A stretch of 64,000 nt of DNA, taken from NCBI GenBank assembly GCA_963735065.1, contig CAVTJL010000001.1, forward strand, positions 496,001 to 560,000. Reading direction: 5' to 3'. The position numbers and the translations under genes are program-made. Of this stretch, positions 28,040 to 34,886 are shown piece by piece. The notes under the pieces are model-generated. The model was not told the DNA's origin. It searched no databases and was given only the letters and a program-made list of their open reading frames with translations. The DNA comes from CAVTJL01 sp963735065 (GTDB lineage Bacteria > Pseudomonadota > Alphaproteobacteria > Geminicoccales > Geminicoccaceae). Numbering within the stretch: position 1 is the first letter of the stretch; each line of letters begins with the position of its first letter.

Positions 28040-28634
28040 CGGCTCTCTCCTCGCTGAAAGGCCCGTCCAGGCGCTGGCCGAGCAGGCGCCGCGCGCGCGA
28101 CAGTCGCGACATGACGGTGCCGATCGGCACATCGGTCACCGCCGCGATCTCCTTGTAGGAAAGCTCCTCGAGCTCGCGGAGCACGAGGCATTCGCGGAAC
28201 TCCGTCGGCAGCTCCGCGATCAGCCGGTCGAGAAGCCGCCGGTCGTCGCGCTTGAGCGCCGCCAGCTCCGGATCGTCCGCGGAGTCGGCGAGCGTCGCGA
28301 TCGGCGAGCTGCCCTCCTCGTCGCCCTGGGCGGACGAGATGGGCACGACATTGGCCGGGCGGTTGGCCTCGAGCCAGGACCAGGCGGCGTTGCGCACGAT
28401 CGCGAGGAACCAGGCCTTGCCACCACCGCCGCGATGGCCCGCCCGGAACTTCCACGCCCGCAGCACCGCCTCCTGGACGATGTCCTCGGCGTCCGCGGCG
28501 CTGCGCGTCAGCCAGCGGGCGAGATTGTAGGCGGCGTCCAGATGGGACAGCGCCATCGCCTCGAACCGCGCCAGCTCCTCGTCCTCGGCCAAGCCGCCGC
28601 CCTCCGGGCCAGGATGGCCCTCGTCCAGCGTCAT
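28029..28634 (-). CDS. ECF RNA polymerase sigma factor
   Basis: 201 residues from ATG 28634. Region 2 (YNLARWLTRSAADAEDIVQEAVLRAWKF) and region 4 (LPTEFRECLVLRELEELSYKEIAAVTDVPIGTVMSRLSRARRLL) are complete. The first 27 residues are non-conserved and no Shine-Dalgarno precedes 28634, so translation may start lower, for example at the ATG of MALSHLDAAY. It is coupled to a zinc-finger anti-sigma factor. The mirrored GGGAATAA element immediately upstream suggests autoregulation and control of the divergent phosphoesterase-cupredoxin pair. Confidence 0.92.
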   Translation of the reverse strand: MTLDEGHPGPEGGGLAEDEELARFEAMALSHLDAAYNLARWLTRSAADAEDIVQEAVLRAWKFRAGHRGGGGKAWFLAIVRNAAWSWLEANRPANVVPISSAQGDEEGSSPIATLADSADDPELAALKRDDRRLLDRLIAELPTEFRECLVLRELEELSYKEIAAVTDVPIGTVMSRLSRARRLLGQRLDGPFSEERAGGL

Positions 28635-28652
28635 ACCGGCGATCGGGCGATC

Positions 28653-28681
28653 TTATTCCCGGGCCCCTCGGGCGGGAATAA
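28653..28681. promoter_or_regulatory. Mirrored GGGAATAA element, candidate divergent ECF promoters
   Basis: A perfect 9-bp inverted repeat, TTATTCCCG (28653-28661) and CGGGAATAA (28673-28681), with an 11-base spacer. It presents a GGGAATAA box in both directions, one toward the sigma gene and one toward the phosphoesterase. GGAATA-like boxes are typical of ECF -35 elements, so this may be two back-to-back promoters recognised by the adjacent sigma factor. No definite -10 partner is visible. Confidence 0.5.
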
Positions 28682-28734
28682 CCGGCCCCGTCCCTCGATC
28701 CGGACGGTGGTCAACCCACCTCGAGGAGCCTCAG

Positions 28735-29664
28735 ATGAGTGACAAAGCCATCGACCGGCGCGGCCTGCTGGGCTGCATGGCCTGGGTCGGGACGGGCGTG
28801 CTCTGGACGATCGCCGGCGGCGTGCCGCGCTCGCGGCTGATCGGTGCCGCCGAGGCGGCCGAGCCGCCCACGGGCGGGCTCAGCTTCGTCCAGATCAGCG
28901 ACAGCCACATCGGCTTCAACAAGGCCGCCAACACCGACGTCACCGGCACGCTCGGCCTGGCCATCGACCGGATCAAGGCCCTGCGGCCACAGCCGGCCTT
29001 CATGCTGCACACCGGCGACATCAGCCACCTCTCGAAGGAGGCCGAGTTCGACACGGCACAGGCGCTGATCCGGGGCGCGGGGCTCGACGTCCACTACGTC
29101 CCCGGCGAGCACGACGTGCTGGTCGACGAAGGGGCCGCCTACCGGGATCGCTTCGGCCGCGGCACCAAGGGAGCCGGCTGGTACAGCTTCGATGCCTCGG
29201 GCGTCCACTTCGTGGGCCTGGTCAACGTCGTCGACCTCAAGGCCGGCGGGCTCGGCCGCCTCGGCACCGAGCAGATCGAATGGCTCGAGGACGACCTCCG
29301 CGGCCGCCCGGCCTCCCAGCCGATCGTCGTCTTCGCCCACATCCCGCTCTGGAGCGTCTATCCGGCCTGGGGCTGGGGGACGGACGACGCCGCCCAGGCT
29401 CTTTCCTATCTCCGCCGCTTCGGCTCGGTCACCGTCCTCAACGGCCACATCCATCAGGTCATGCAGAAGGTCGAGGGCAACGTCACGTTCCACACGGCCC
29501 TCTCTACCGCCTTTCCCCAGCCGGCACCGGGCAAGGCCGCCTCGCCAGGGCCCATGAAGGTGCCGGCCGACCAGCTCCGGTCTCTCCTCGGCACGACGGA
29601 CGTGGCGTTGCGCGGCCATGCCGGCGAGCTCGCCCTCGTCGACCACACGCTGGCGGGGGGCTGA
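28735..29664 (+). CDS. Exported metallophosphoesterase
   Basis: 309 residues from ATG 28735 with GAGGAG upstream. The N-terminus DRRGLLGCMAWVGTGVLWTIAGG is a Tat-like signal (RRxLL), indicating export of a folded, metal-loaded enzyme. Calcineurin-type motifs follow in order: ISDSHIG (D, H), HTGDISH (GD), VPGEHDV (a GNHD variant with Glu), FAHIPLW (H) and LNGHIHQ (GHxH). Substrate unknown; phosphodiester hydrolysis in the periplasm is inferred. It is followed 4 bp later by a cupredoxin gene and lies divergent to the ECF sigma pair, a combination suggesting a shared regulon. Confidence 0.9.
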   Translation: MSDKAIDRRGLLGCMAWVGTGVLWTIAGGVPRSRLIGAAEAAEPPTGGLSFVQISDSHIGFNKAANTDVTGTLGLAIDRIKALRPQPAFMLHTGDISHLSKEAEFDTAQALIRGAGLDVHYVPGEHDVLVDEGAAYRDRFGRGTKGAGWYSFDASGVHFVGLVNVVDLKAGGLGRLGTEQIEWLEDDLRGRPASQPIVVFAHIPLWSVYPAWGWGTDDAAQALSYLRRFGSVTVLNGHIHQVMQKVEGNVTFHTALSTAFPQPAPGKAASPGPMKVPADQLRSLLGTTDVALRGHAGELALVDHTLAGG

Positions 29665-29668
29665 GGCC

Positions 29669-30019
29669 ATGCTCGTGCCCTCCTGGCTTGTCGTCGGCTG
29701 CGCGGTGTCTCTTGCCGGCGCCGCCACCTGCATGGCAGCGCCCGCCACGACGGCGGCGCCCGCGGCCACCGTCGCCATCGCGAATTTCACCTTCGATCCA
29801 CCCGTCGTGACGGTCCCGGCCGGCACCACCGTCACCTGGACCAACCGTGACGACATCCCGCACACCGTCACCGCTGCCGACGGTGCCTTCCGCTCGGAGC
29901 CGCTCGATACCGACGACGCCTACGCCCGGCGCTTCGACCAGCCCGGCACCTTCGCCTATTTCTGCTCGCTCCACCCGCACATGACCGGCAAGGTCGTCGT
30001 CACGCCACCCAGGAGCTGA
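29669..30019 (+). CDS. Cupredoxin (amicyanin/pseudoazurin-like)
   Basis: 116 residues from ATG 29669 (GAGG upstream). A short signal peptide is followed by a single type 1 copper domain: IANFTFDPPVVTVPAGTTVTWTNRDDIPHTV and YFCSLHPHMTGKVVV. The copper ligands are H65, C99, H102 and M105 (CX2HX2M spacing). It is a soluble periplasmic copper or electron-transfer protein. It is co-transcribed with the metallophosphoesterase and presumably controlled by the divergent ECF sigma factor. No oxidase or dehydrogenase partner is encoded nearby, so the redox partner is unknown. Confidence 0.92.
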   Translation: MLVPSWLVVGCAVSLAGAATCMAAPATTAAPAATVAIANFTFDPPVVTVPAGTTVTWTNRDDIPHTVTAADGAFRSEPLDTDDAYARRFDQPGTFAYFCSLHPHMTGKVVVTPPRS

Positions 30020-30024
30020 CGAGG

Positions 30025-30069
30025 CTCGGCGCCGACGCCTCACCAGGGCGGCGAGGCATCGGCGCCGAG
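30025..30069 (+). promoter_or_regulatory. Double self-palindrome, candidate TA operator
   Basis: Two copies of the self-palindrome TCGGCGCCGA (30026-30035 and 30059-30068) sit 33 bp apart, about three helical turns, and are themselves arms of a larger inverted repeat (CTCGGCGCCGA-C-GCCTC, 11-base loop, GAGGC-A-TCGGCGCCGAG). It ends 12 bp before the antitoxin start and 5 bp after the cupredoxin stop. It may be an antitoxin operator, a terminator-like hairpin, or both. Confidence 0.55.
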
Positions 30070-30081
30070 GGAGAGGACCGG

Positions 30082-30369
30082 ATGGACCATGCAGACACTG
30101 ACCGCAAGGAACACCCGATCTCGATGCGCCTGCCGGAGGCCGACATCGCCATGATCGATCGCGCTGCCGGGCTGCGCGGCCGGTCCCGCACGGATTTCGT
30201 GCGGGAGGCCGCTGTCCGCGCCGCCGAGGACGTCTTGATGGAGAGCCGGCTCATCCGCATGAGCCCGGAAGGCTTCGCCGCGTTCATGGACGCTCTGTCG
30301 GCACCTGCAGCACCTGTGCCGGAGATGGTCGAGCTGGTGCGCCGTCCTGCGCCTTGGGAACAGGGCTAG
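30082..30369 (+). CDS. DUF1778-family antitoxin (TacA-like)
   Basis: 95 residues from ATG 30082 with GGGAGAGGA upstream. The N-terminal ribbon-helix-helix is ISMRLPEADIAMIDRAAGLRGRSRTDFVREAAVRAAEDVL; the C-terminal tail (SPEGFAAFMDALSAPAAPVPEMVELVRRPAPWE) would wrap and neutralise the toxin. These antitoxins repress their own promoter as RHH dimers. The toxin gene follows after 18 bp. The double palindrome immediately upstream fits an RHH operator. Confidence 0.92.
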   Translation: MDHADTDRKEHPISMRLPEADIAMIDRAAGLRGRSRTDFVREAAVRAAEDVLMESRLIRMSPEGFAAFMDALSAPAAPVPEMVELVRRPAPWEQG

Positions 30370-30387
30370 CTCGCGACGCGCCTGCCT

Positions 30388-30888
30388 GTGCCGCTCTCGA
30401 CCCCGGAACTGCTGACGGCGGCCCACGACCTGTCCCAGTTTTCCTGCGGCAAGCCCGCCCTCGACCACTGGCTCAGGACACGGGCGCTTTCCAATCAGGT
30501 GAAGGGATTTACCGCCGTCCTCGTGGTGCACGAGGACGGCCGCGTCGTCGGCTACTACGGCCTCGCGCCAACCGCCGTTGTGCCGAACCCATTGTCCCGA
30601 TCGATCCGCACCGAGCAGCCCCCCGATCCCGTGCCGTGCCTCCTCCTCGGCCAGCTCGCCACCGACAGCGGCTGGGCTGGCCGCGGCATCGGAACGGGCC
30701 TGCTGAAGCATGCGCTCGAGCGTTGCGTGCAGGCGGCCGTGCTGATCGGCGGGCGCGCCCTCATGGTCAACGCCGTGGATGCCGAGGCGGCCGCGTTCTG
30801 GCAGCGGCGCGGCTTCGTTCCATCGCGCGATGATCCGCTCGTGCTGTTCTGCTCGATCGAGGCCATCGCCGCATCGCTGCGCCGTTGA
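30388..30888 (+). CDS. GNAT toxin (TacT/AtaT family)
   Basis: 166 residues from GTG 30388. It is an acetyltransferase-fold toxin with the family signature LLLGQLATDSGWAGRGIGTGLLKHAL (acetyl-CoA pyrophosphate loop GRGIGTG) and the C-terminal ALMVNAVDAEAAAFWQRRGF. The early LSQFSCGKPALDHWLRTRAL block is typical of TacT/AtaT toxins. Relatives acetylate the amino group of charged tRNAs and stop translation. It is paired with the DUF1778 antitoxin upstream, a complete type II module. Confidence 0.92.
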   Translation: MPLSTPELLTAAHDLSQFSCGKPALDHWLRTRALSNQVKGFTAVLVVHEDGRVVGYYGLAPTAVVPNPLSRSIRTEQPPDPVPCLLLGQLATDSGWAGRGIGTGLLKHALERCVQAAVLIGGRALMVNAVDAEAAAFWQRRGFVPSRDDPLVLFCSIEAIAASLRR

Positions 30889-30933
30889 GACGGAGCCGCC
30901 GGCAGGCGAGGTCTCCGGCCCCTCGGGCCTCCC

Positions 30934-31662
30934 TCAGGGCGGTGCGGCGTCGGGGCTGAGGATCCGACGCAGCCGGGCCCCGGCCCGCTCGAGATGGGCC
31001 CGCATCGCATCGCCGGCGGCATCGGCGTCGCGTGCCTCGATCGCCTCGGCGATCAGGCGATGCTCCGCGATCGTCAGGCCCTTGGTCTCCGGGATGTAGT
31101 AGGTCTTGGGATACCAGATGCGCACGATCGACTGGATCGTGGCACCGATGTTCTCGAAGATCGGGTTCTGCGCCGCGTGGGCGATGGCGAGATGGAACCG
31201 CGTGTCGGTGTCCTTGAACGCGTCGTGATCCGTCTGGCGGGCCCGCATGTCGCGAATCGACTCGAAGAGCTGGCGAGGCAGCCCGCTGTCTCCGCGCTGA
31301 GCCGCGCGGCGCGCGCACTCGACCTCGACGAGCACGCGCACGTCGACCAGATCGTCGAGGTTCCGCTCGCCCAGCAGGAGGCCCCAGCGGAAGGCTCCGG
31401 ACAAAAGCTCCGACGTCGCCTCCCGGACGAACGAGCCCTCACCGGCGCGCGCCTCCAGCACGCCGATCACCACGAGGCTCTTCACCGCCTCGCGGACCGT
31501 CGACCTGCCTACTCCGAAGCGGCTCGCCAGCTCTTTCTCGCTGGGGATGAGGTCGCCCGGCTTCCACACGCCCTTCATGATGAGGTCGGTCAGAGCCTTG
31601 ACGATCTCCTGCGGAAGGGTGGCGCGGCTGACCGGGTGGATGAGCGGGTCCGACTCCGTCAT
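30934..31662 (-). CDS. GntR-family regulator, FadR subfamily (FCD)
   Basis: 242 residues. The N-terminal winged helix is IVKALTDLIMKGVWKPGDLIPSEKELASRFGVGRSTVREAVKSL. The C-terminal FCD domain carries the metal/ligand-pocket residues D...H...H...H (DTDTRFHLAIAH, AEHRLIAEAI, MRAHLE). It is divergent from the sugar ABC transporter operon and is its most likely regulator; FCD regulators commonly bind sugar acids. A FadR-type half-palindrome lies in the intergenic region. The Shine-Dalgarno before ATG 31662 is weak. Confidence 0.93.
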   Translation of the reverse strand: MTESDPLIHPVSRATLPQEIVKALTDLIMKGVWKPGDLIPSEKELASRFGVGRSTVREAVKSLVVIGVLEARAGEGSFVREATSELLSGAFRWGLLLGERNLDDLVDVRVLVEVECARRAAQRGDSGLPRQLFESIRDMRARQTDHDAFKDTDTRFHLAIAHAAQNPIFENIGATIQSIVRIWYPKTYYIPETKGLTIAEHRLIAEAIEARDADAAGDAMRAHLERAGARLRRILSPDAAPP

Positions 31663-31890
31663 CGGGGCGACCCGGGCACCGGAGGCCTGGCTCGGCAGGC
31701 AGCAAAGGCGCCTTGGCCGGAAACACCACCTGGCTGCAGCGCGGCCTCCTCGGCTGTCACGGTGTAGGCGCTGGACCGCCGCATGATCGCGTCGGCGGCC
31801 TCGGCCGGGCAGCTGGCATCGTCGTCTCCCTGATTGACAGGCGGTCGAGCTGAAACCCGCTTGACACGCCGCGTCTGTTCCATCTTCATA

Positions 31891-31901
31891 ATATCAGACA
31901 T
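31891..31901. promoter_or_regulatory. Candidate GntR/FadR-type operator
   Basis: ATATCAGACAT is an imperfect palindrome (AT.TC.GA.AT) in an AT-rich stretch between the regulator and the transporter operon, next to TTGACA (31861-31866) and CATAATA (about 31887). FCD regulators often bind such short sites. Confidence 0.35.
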
Positions 31902-31932
31902 TTCAATCAAGCAAGAGGGTCAGGGAGGAACG

Positions 31933-32088
31933 ATGATCGAGCGCGTCGACGGCCCGATCGGGGTCGAGCTCACGCTGCAGCCTCGCCACCTCGCGGCCCG
32001 GCCAGAGCCAGATCCTCTCCAGTGGCCCTGCCATCACCCCCAGGCCGTCAATCAAGCAAGCGGCTCCTCATCGCCAACGGAGTACTAG
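31933..32088 (+). CDS. Possible leader ORF before ABC transporter operon
   Basis: 51 codons from ATG 31933 with an excellent Shine-Dalgarno (AGGGAGGAACG), stopping TAG 32086-32088, two bases before the ATG of the substrate-binding protein. The peptide (MIERVDGPIGVELTLQPRHL..., rich in His/Pro/Ser at its end) resembles nothing I know. The stop overlaps the binding-protein Shine-Dalgarno (GGAGTACTAG), so its translation could couple to or modulate the next gene. It may also be a remnant of a longer gene. Confidence 0.35.
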   Translation: MIERVDGPIGVELTLQPRHLAARPEPDPLQWPCHHPQAVNQASGSSSPTEY

Positions 32089-32090
32089 AA

Positions 32091-33296
32091 ATGGCCAGAT
32101 CGCTCTTCGCACGTCTGCTGGACCCCCTGACCGGACGAAAGACCCTCACGGCAGCGGCACTGATCGGCGCCGCCGTCCTGTCCGGTCAGGCCGTGGCAGA
32201 GGGCACCGTCCGCTCCGAGCCGTTCCCGGCCTGGCCGGACCCGGTGATCAACCCGAAGATGACGGTCGACGAGGCCAAGGCGATCGTGGCCGAGCGCACC
32301 AAGCCGCAGACCGAGTGGAAGGGACCGACCGACGGGCCCAAGGCGCCCGAGGGCAACTTCACCATCGCCTACGTCTCTCCGGACCAAGCCTACACGCCGC
32401 ACGTGCTCTGGGGCAAAGGTGTCGAGGATGCCGCCAAGGCGCTGGGCTGGAAGGTCATCACGTTCGACGGCCGTGGCACGGTCAGCGGCACGCTCTCGGC
32501 CATGCAGCAGGCCCTTGCCTCGAACCCCACGGCGATCATCACGCCTGCCGACGCGAACGCCCTGCAAAAGCCGATCAAGCAGGCCGTGGCAGCGCATATC
32601 CCCGTCATCGGGATCCACGCCACCGCCTTTCCCGGCCCGAACCCCCAGCTCGGCCTCTATCAGAACATCGTCTCGAACCCGGCCGAGATCGGGCAGACCG
32701 AGGCGGCCTATGTGATCGCGATGTCCAACGGCACGGCCAAGGACATCCACATGGTCGACAACAGCTACGCGATCGCCCGCTTCAAGGCCAAGGCGACGGT
32801 GACGCCCATCGAGAACTGCCCCGGCTGCAAGATGCTCGAGACGATCAACATGCCGCTGGGCGACGCCTCGACCCGCATGAGCTCGGCGGTCTCGGGGCTC
32901 CTGGCACGGCATGGCGACAGCTGGTGGATGACGACCTGCTGCGACGGCTACTACACCAACGTCGCCGCGGCGCTGCGCGCCTCGGGCGCCTCGACCGACA
33001 AGATCAAGCTCGTGGGCGCCGACGCTCCTCCCTCGGCCTACGACATGATCCGCAAGGGCGGCTTCGAGGTGGCGAGCGTGCCGGAGCCGAGCTCGCTCTT
33101 CGGCTATGAGGCGGTCGACGCCGTCATCCGCGCCATGGCCGGCCAGCCGCCTGCCAAGTTCATCCAGCCGACGTTCCTGATCGTCAAAGAGAACGTCGAC
33201 AGCGAAGGCGGCGACAAGAACGAGTTCGTCCCGAGCAACAACTTCGCGTGCCACTACATGAATATCTGGAAGGGCACGGACAACGCCTGCAAGTAG
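32091..33296 (+). CDS. Sugar ABC transporter substrate-binding protein
   Basis: 401 residues from ATG 32091 (GGAG 9 bases upstream). A Sec signal peptide (hydrophobic core TLTAAALIGAAVLSGQAVA) is followed by a PBP1/periplasmic-binding-protein type 1 fold: FTIAYVSPDQAYTPHVLWGKGVEDAAKALGWKVITFDG, AIITPADANALQKPIKQAVAAHIPVIGIHA, and the C-terminal lobe MTTCCDGYYTNVAAALRASG. It binds a sugar or sugar acid in the periplasm for the CUT2-type ATPase and permease downstream. A stretch of about 55 residues precedes the fold, longer than in RbsB. Confidence 0.92.
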   Translation: MARSLFARLLDPLTGRKTLTAAALIGAAVLSGQAVAEGTVRSEPFPAWPDPVINPKMTVDEAKAIVAERTKPQTEWKGPTDGPKAPEGNFTIAYVSPDQAYTPHVLWGKGVEDAAKALGWKVITFDGRGTVSGTLSAMQQALASNPTAIITPADANALQKPIKQAVAAHIPVIGIHATAFPGPNPQLGLYQNIVSNPAEIGQTEAAYVIAMSNGTAKDIHMVDNSYAIARFKAKATVTPIENCPGCKMLETINMPLGDASTRMSSAVSGLLARHGDSWWMTTCCDGYYTNVAAALRASGASTDKIKLVGADAPPSAYDMIRKGGFEVASVPEPSSLFGYEAVDAVIRAMAGQPPAKFIQPTFLIVKENVDSEGGDKNEFVPSNNFACHYMNIWKGTDNACK

Positions 33297-33305
33297 GGGC
33301 CATGC

Positions 33306-33340
33306 CGGGCGAAGCGTGCGCCAGCGCCGCGCTTCGCCCG
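33306..33340 (+). promoter_or_regulatory. Intercistronic stem-loop after binding-protein gene
   Basis: A perfect 11-bp stem, CGGGCGAAGCG (33306-33316) with CGCTTCGCCCG (33330-33340), and a 13-base loop fill the gap between the binding-protein and ATPase genes. Such hairpins often stabilise the upstream message and lower the downstream one, giving excess binding protein. Confidence 0.6.
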
Positions 33341-33367
33341 CGCAGGTAGAAGAAAGCGAGGTTGGAA

Positions 33368-34885
33368 TTGGCGTCCGAGCCTGCTCCGGCGGTCGAGATT
33401 CGCGGTCTTACCAAGCGCTTCCTCAGCACGCTGGCGCTCGACCATGTGGACCTGACCATCGGGCATGGTGAGATCCACGCGCTGGTCGGCGAGAATGGCG
33501 CTGGCAAGTCGACCCTGATCAAGATCCTGGCCGGCATCTATCAGGCCGACGAGGGCACCATCCGCATCGACGGGAAGGTGGCCCATCCCCACGGCGAGCA
33601 TGTGCCCATCTCCTTCGTCCATCAGGACCTGGGCCTCGTCGACGATCTGAGCATCGGGGAGAACGTGGCCCTCGTCGCGGGCTTCCCGCGGCGGGGCGGG
33701 TTCATCTCCTGGGGAAAGGTCTGGACGCAGGCGCGGAGCATCTACGGCACGATGGGCGTCGAGCCGCCCGACCCGCGGGCCCTCGTCGGCACGCTGAACG
33801 CCGCCAGCAAGGCCGTGCTCGGCATCGTCCGGGCCCTCTCGCAGAAGGCCCGGATCGTCGTCCTGGACGAGCCCACCGCCTCGCTGCCCGAGCCCGACGC
33901 CCAGCATCTCTTCGAGATCCTGAAGCGGCTGCGCAGCGGCGGCACGAGCATCCTCTATGTGAGCCACCGCCTGAACGAGCTTTTCGGCCTCGTCGATCGC
34001 GTGACCATCTTCCGCGACGGCCGGCACGTCCGCTCCAGCGCCATCGGCGACCTGACGCCCGACGCCATCGTGCGGGACATGCTCGGCCGCGATCTCGAGG
34101 TCCATCACAGCGCCGCCGGCGGCAGAAGCGCCGAGCCGCCCGTCCTCGAGGTGGCGGACCTTCGCGCCGGCGGCCAGGGGCCGCTGAGCTTCTCCATAGC
34201 ACCCGGCGAGGTGCTGGGCCTGGTCGGGCTGCGCGGCGCCGGCCACGAGGTGATCGGCCGGACGATCTTCGGCGCGCATCCGCAGGCCGCCGGCACGATC
34301 CGTCTCGCCGGCCAGGCGATCGCGCCGGACCTGCCCATCTCCGGCCGTATCGCCAAGGGCATGGCGCTTCTCGCCGGCGACCGGCTCAGGGAGAGTGCTC
34401 TCAGCGGCATGTCGCTGCGCGAGAACCTCTTTCCCAACACGGTGAACGTCGCCGGTGGCACGTTCAGCCCGATCCGGGTCGATCGGGAGATCGCACGGGC
34501 GAGCGACGTTCTCGAGCGCTTCGACGTTCGGCCGCGCAACAGCGCAGCGCTGATCGACTGGCTGAGCGGCGGCAACCAGCAGAAGGTCTTCGTCGGCCGC
34601 TGGCTCGCGACCTCTGCCAAGCTCTACATCATGGAAGAGCCGACGGCCGGCGTCGATATCGGCGCCAAGGGCATGATCCATCGCATGCTGCGCGACATCG
34701 CGGCCGCGGGTGCCGCGGTCCTGGTCGTGTCGTCGGACTTCGAGGAGGTCGCCTCCCTGTGCGACCGTGCCCTCGTGGTCGGACGAGGTGTGATCACCGG
34801 GGAGCTGTCCGGCGCATCCCTGACGCTCGATGGCCTCATCACGCGCTCGGCGCTGGGCGACACGCCTGCGCCGGCGCCCCACTGA
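33368..34885 (+). CDS. Sugar ABC transporter ATPase, CUT2 type (double)
   Basis: About 505 residues. The start is most likely TTG 33368 with GCGAGG 6 bases upstream; another TTG at 33362 touches the Shine-Dalgarno. Two ABC domains occur as in RbsA. Domain 1 has a good Walker A (GENGAGKST) but its signature motif is degraded (LNAASKAVLGIVRAL). Domain 2 has a degenerate Walker A (GLRGAGHEV) and a good signature (WLSGGNQQK), with EE in Walker B (YIMEEPTAG). One canonical composite site can therefore form, as is usual in CUT2 ATPases. It couples to the membrane permease encoded next. Confidence 0.94.
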   Translation: MASEPAPAVEIRGLTKRFLSTLALDHVDLTIGHGEIHALVGENGAGKSTLIKILAGIYQADEGTIRIDGKVAHPHGEHVPISFVHQDLGLVDDLSIGENVALVAGFPRRGGFISWGKVWTQARSIYGTMGVEPPDPRALVGTLNAASKAVLGIVRALSQKARIVVLDEPTASLPEPDAQHLFEILKRLRSGGTSILYVSHRLNELFGLVDRVTIFRDGRHVRSSAIGDLTPDAIVRDMLGRDLEVHHSAAGGRSAEPPVLEVADLRAGGQGPLSFSIAPGEVLGLVGLRGAGHEVIGRTIFGAHPQAAGTIRLAGQAIAPDLPISGRIAKGMALLAGDRLRESALSGMSLRENLFPNTVNVAGGTFSPIRVDREIARASDVLERFDVRPRNSAALIDWLSGGNQQKVFVGRWLATSAKLYIMEEPTAGVDIGAKGMIHRMLRDIAAAGAAVLVVSSDFEEVASLCDRALVVGRGVITGELSGASLTLDGLITRSALGDTPAPAPH

Positions 34886-34886
34886 C

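Noticed and set aside
31659..31910. A minus-strand open frame of 83 codons overlapping the GntR regulator start
   Set aside because: It begins in the operator region at TTG with no ribosome site and has no recognisable protein content, despite a neat ATGA overlap with the regulator.
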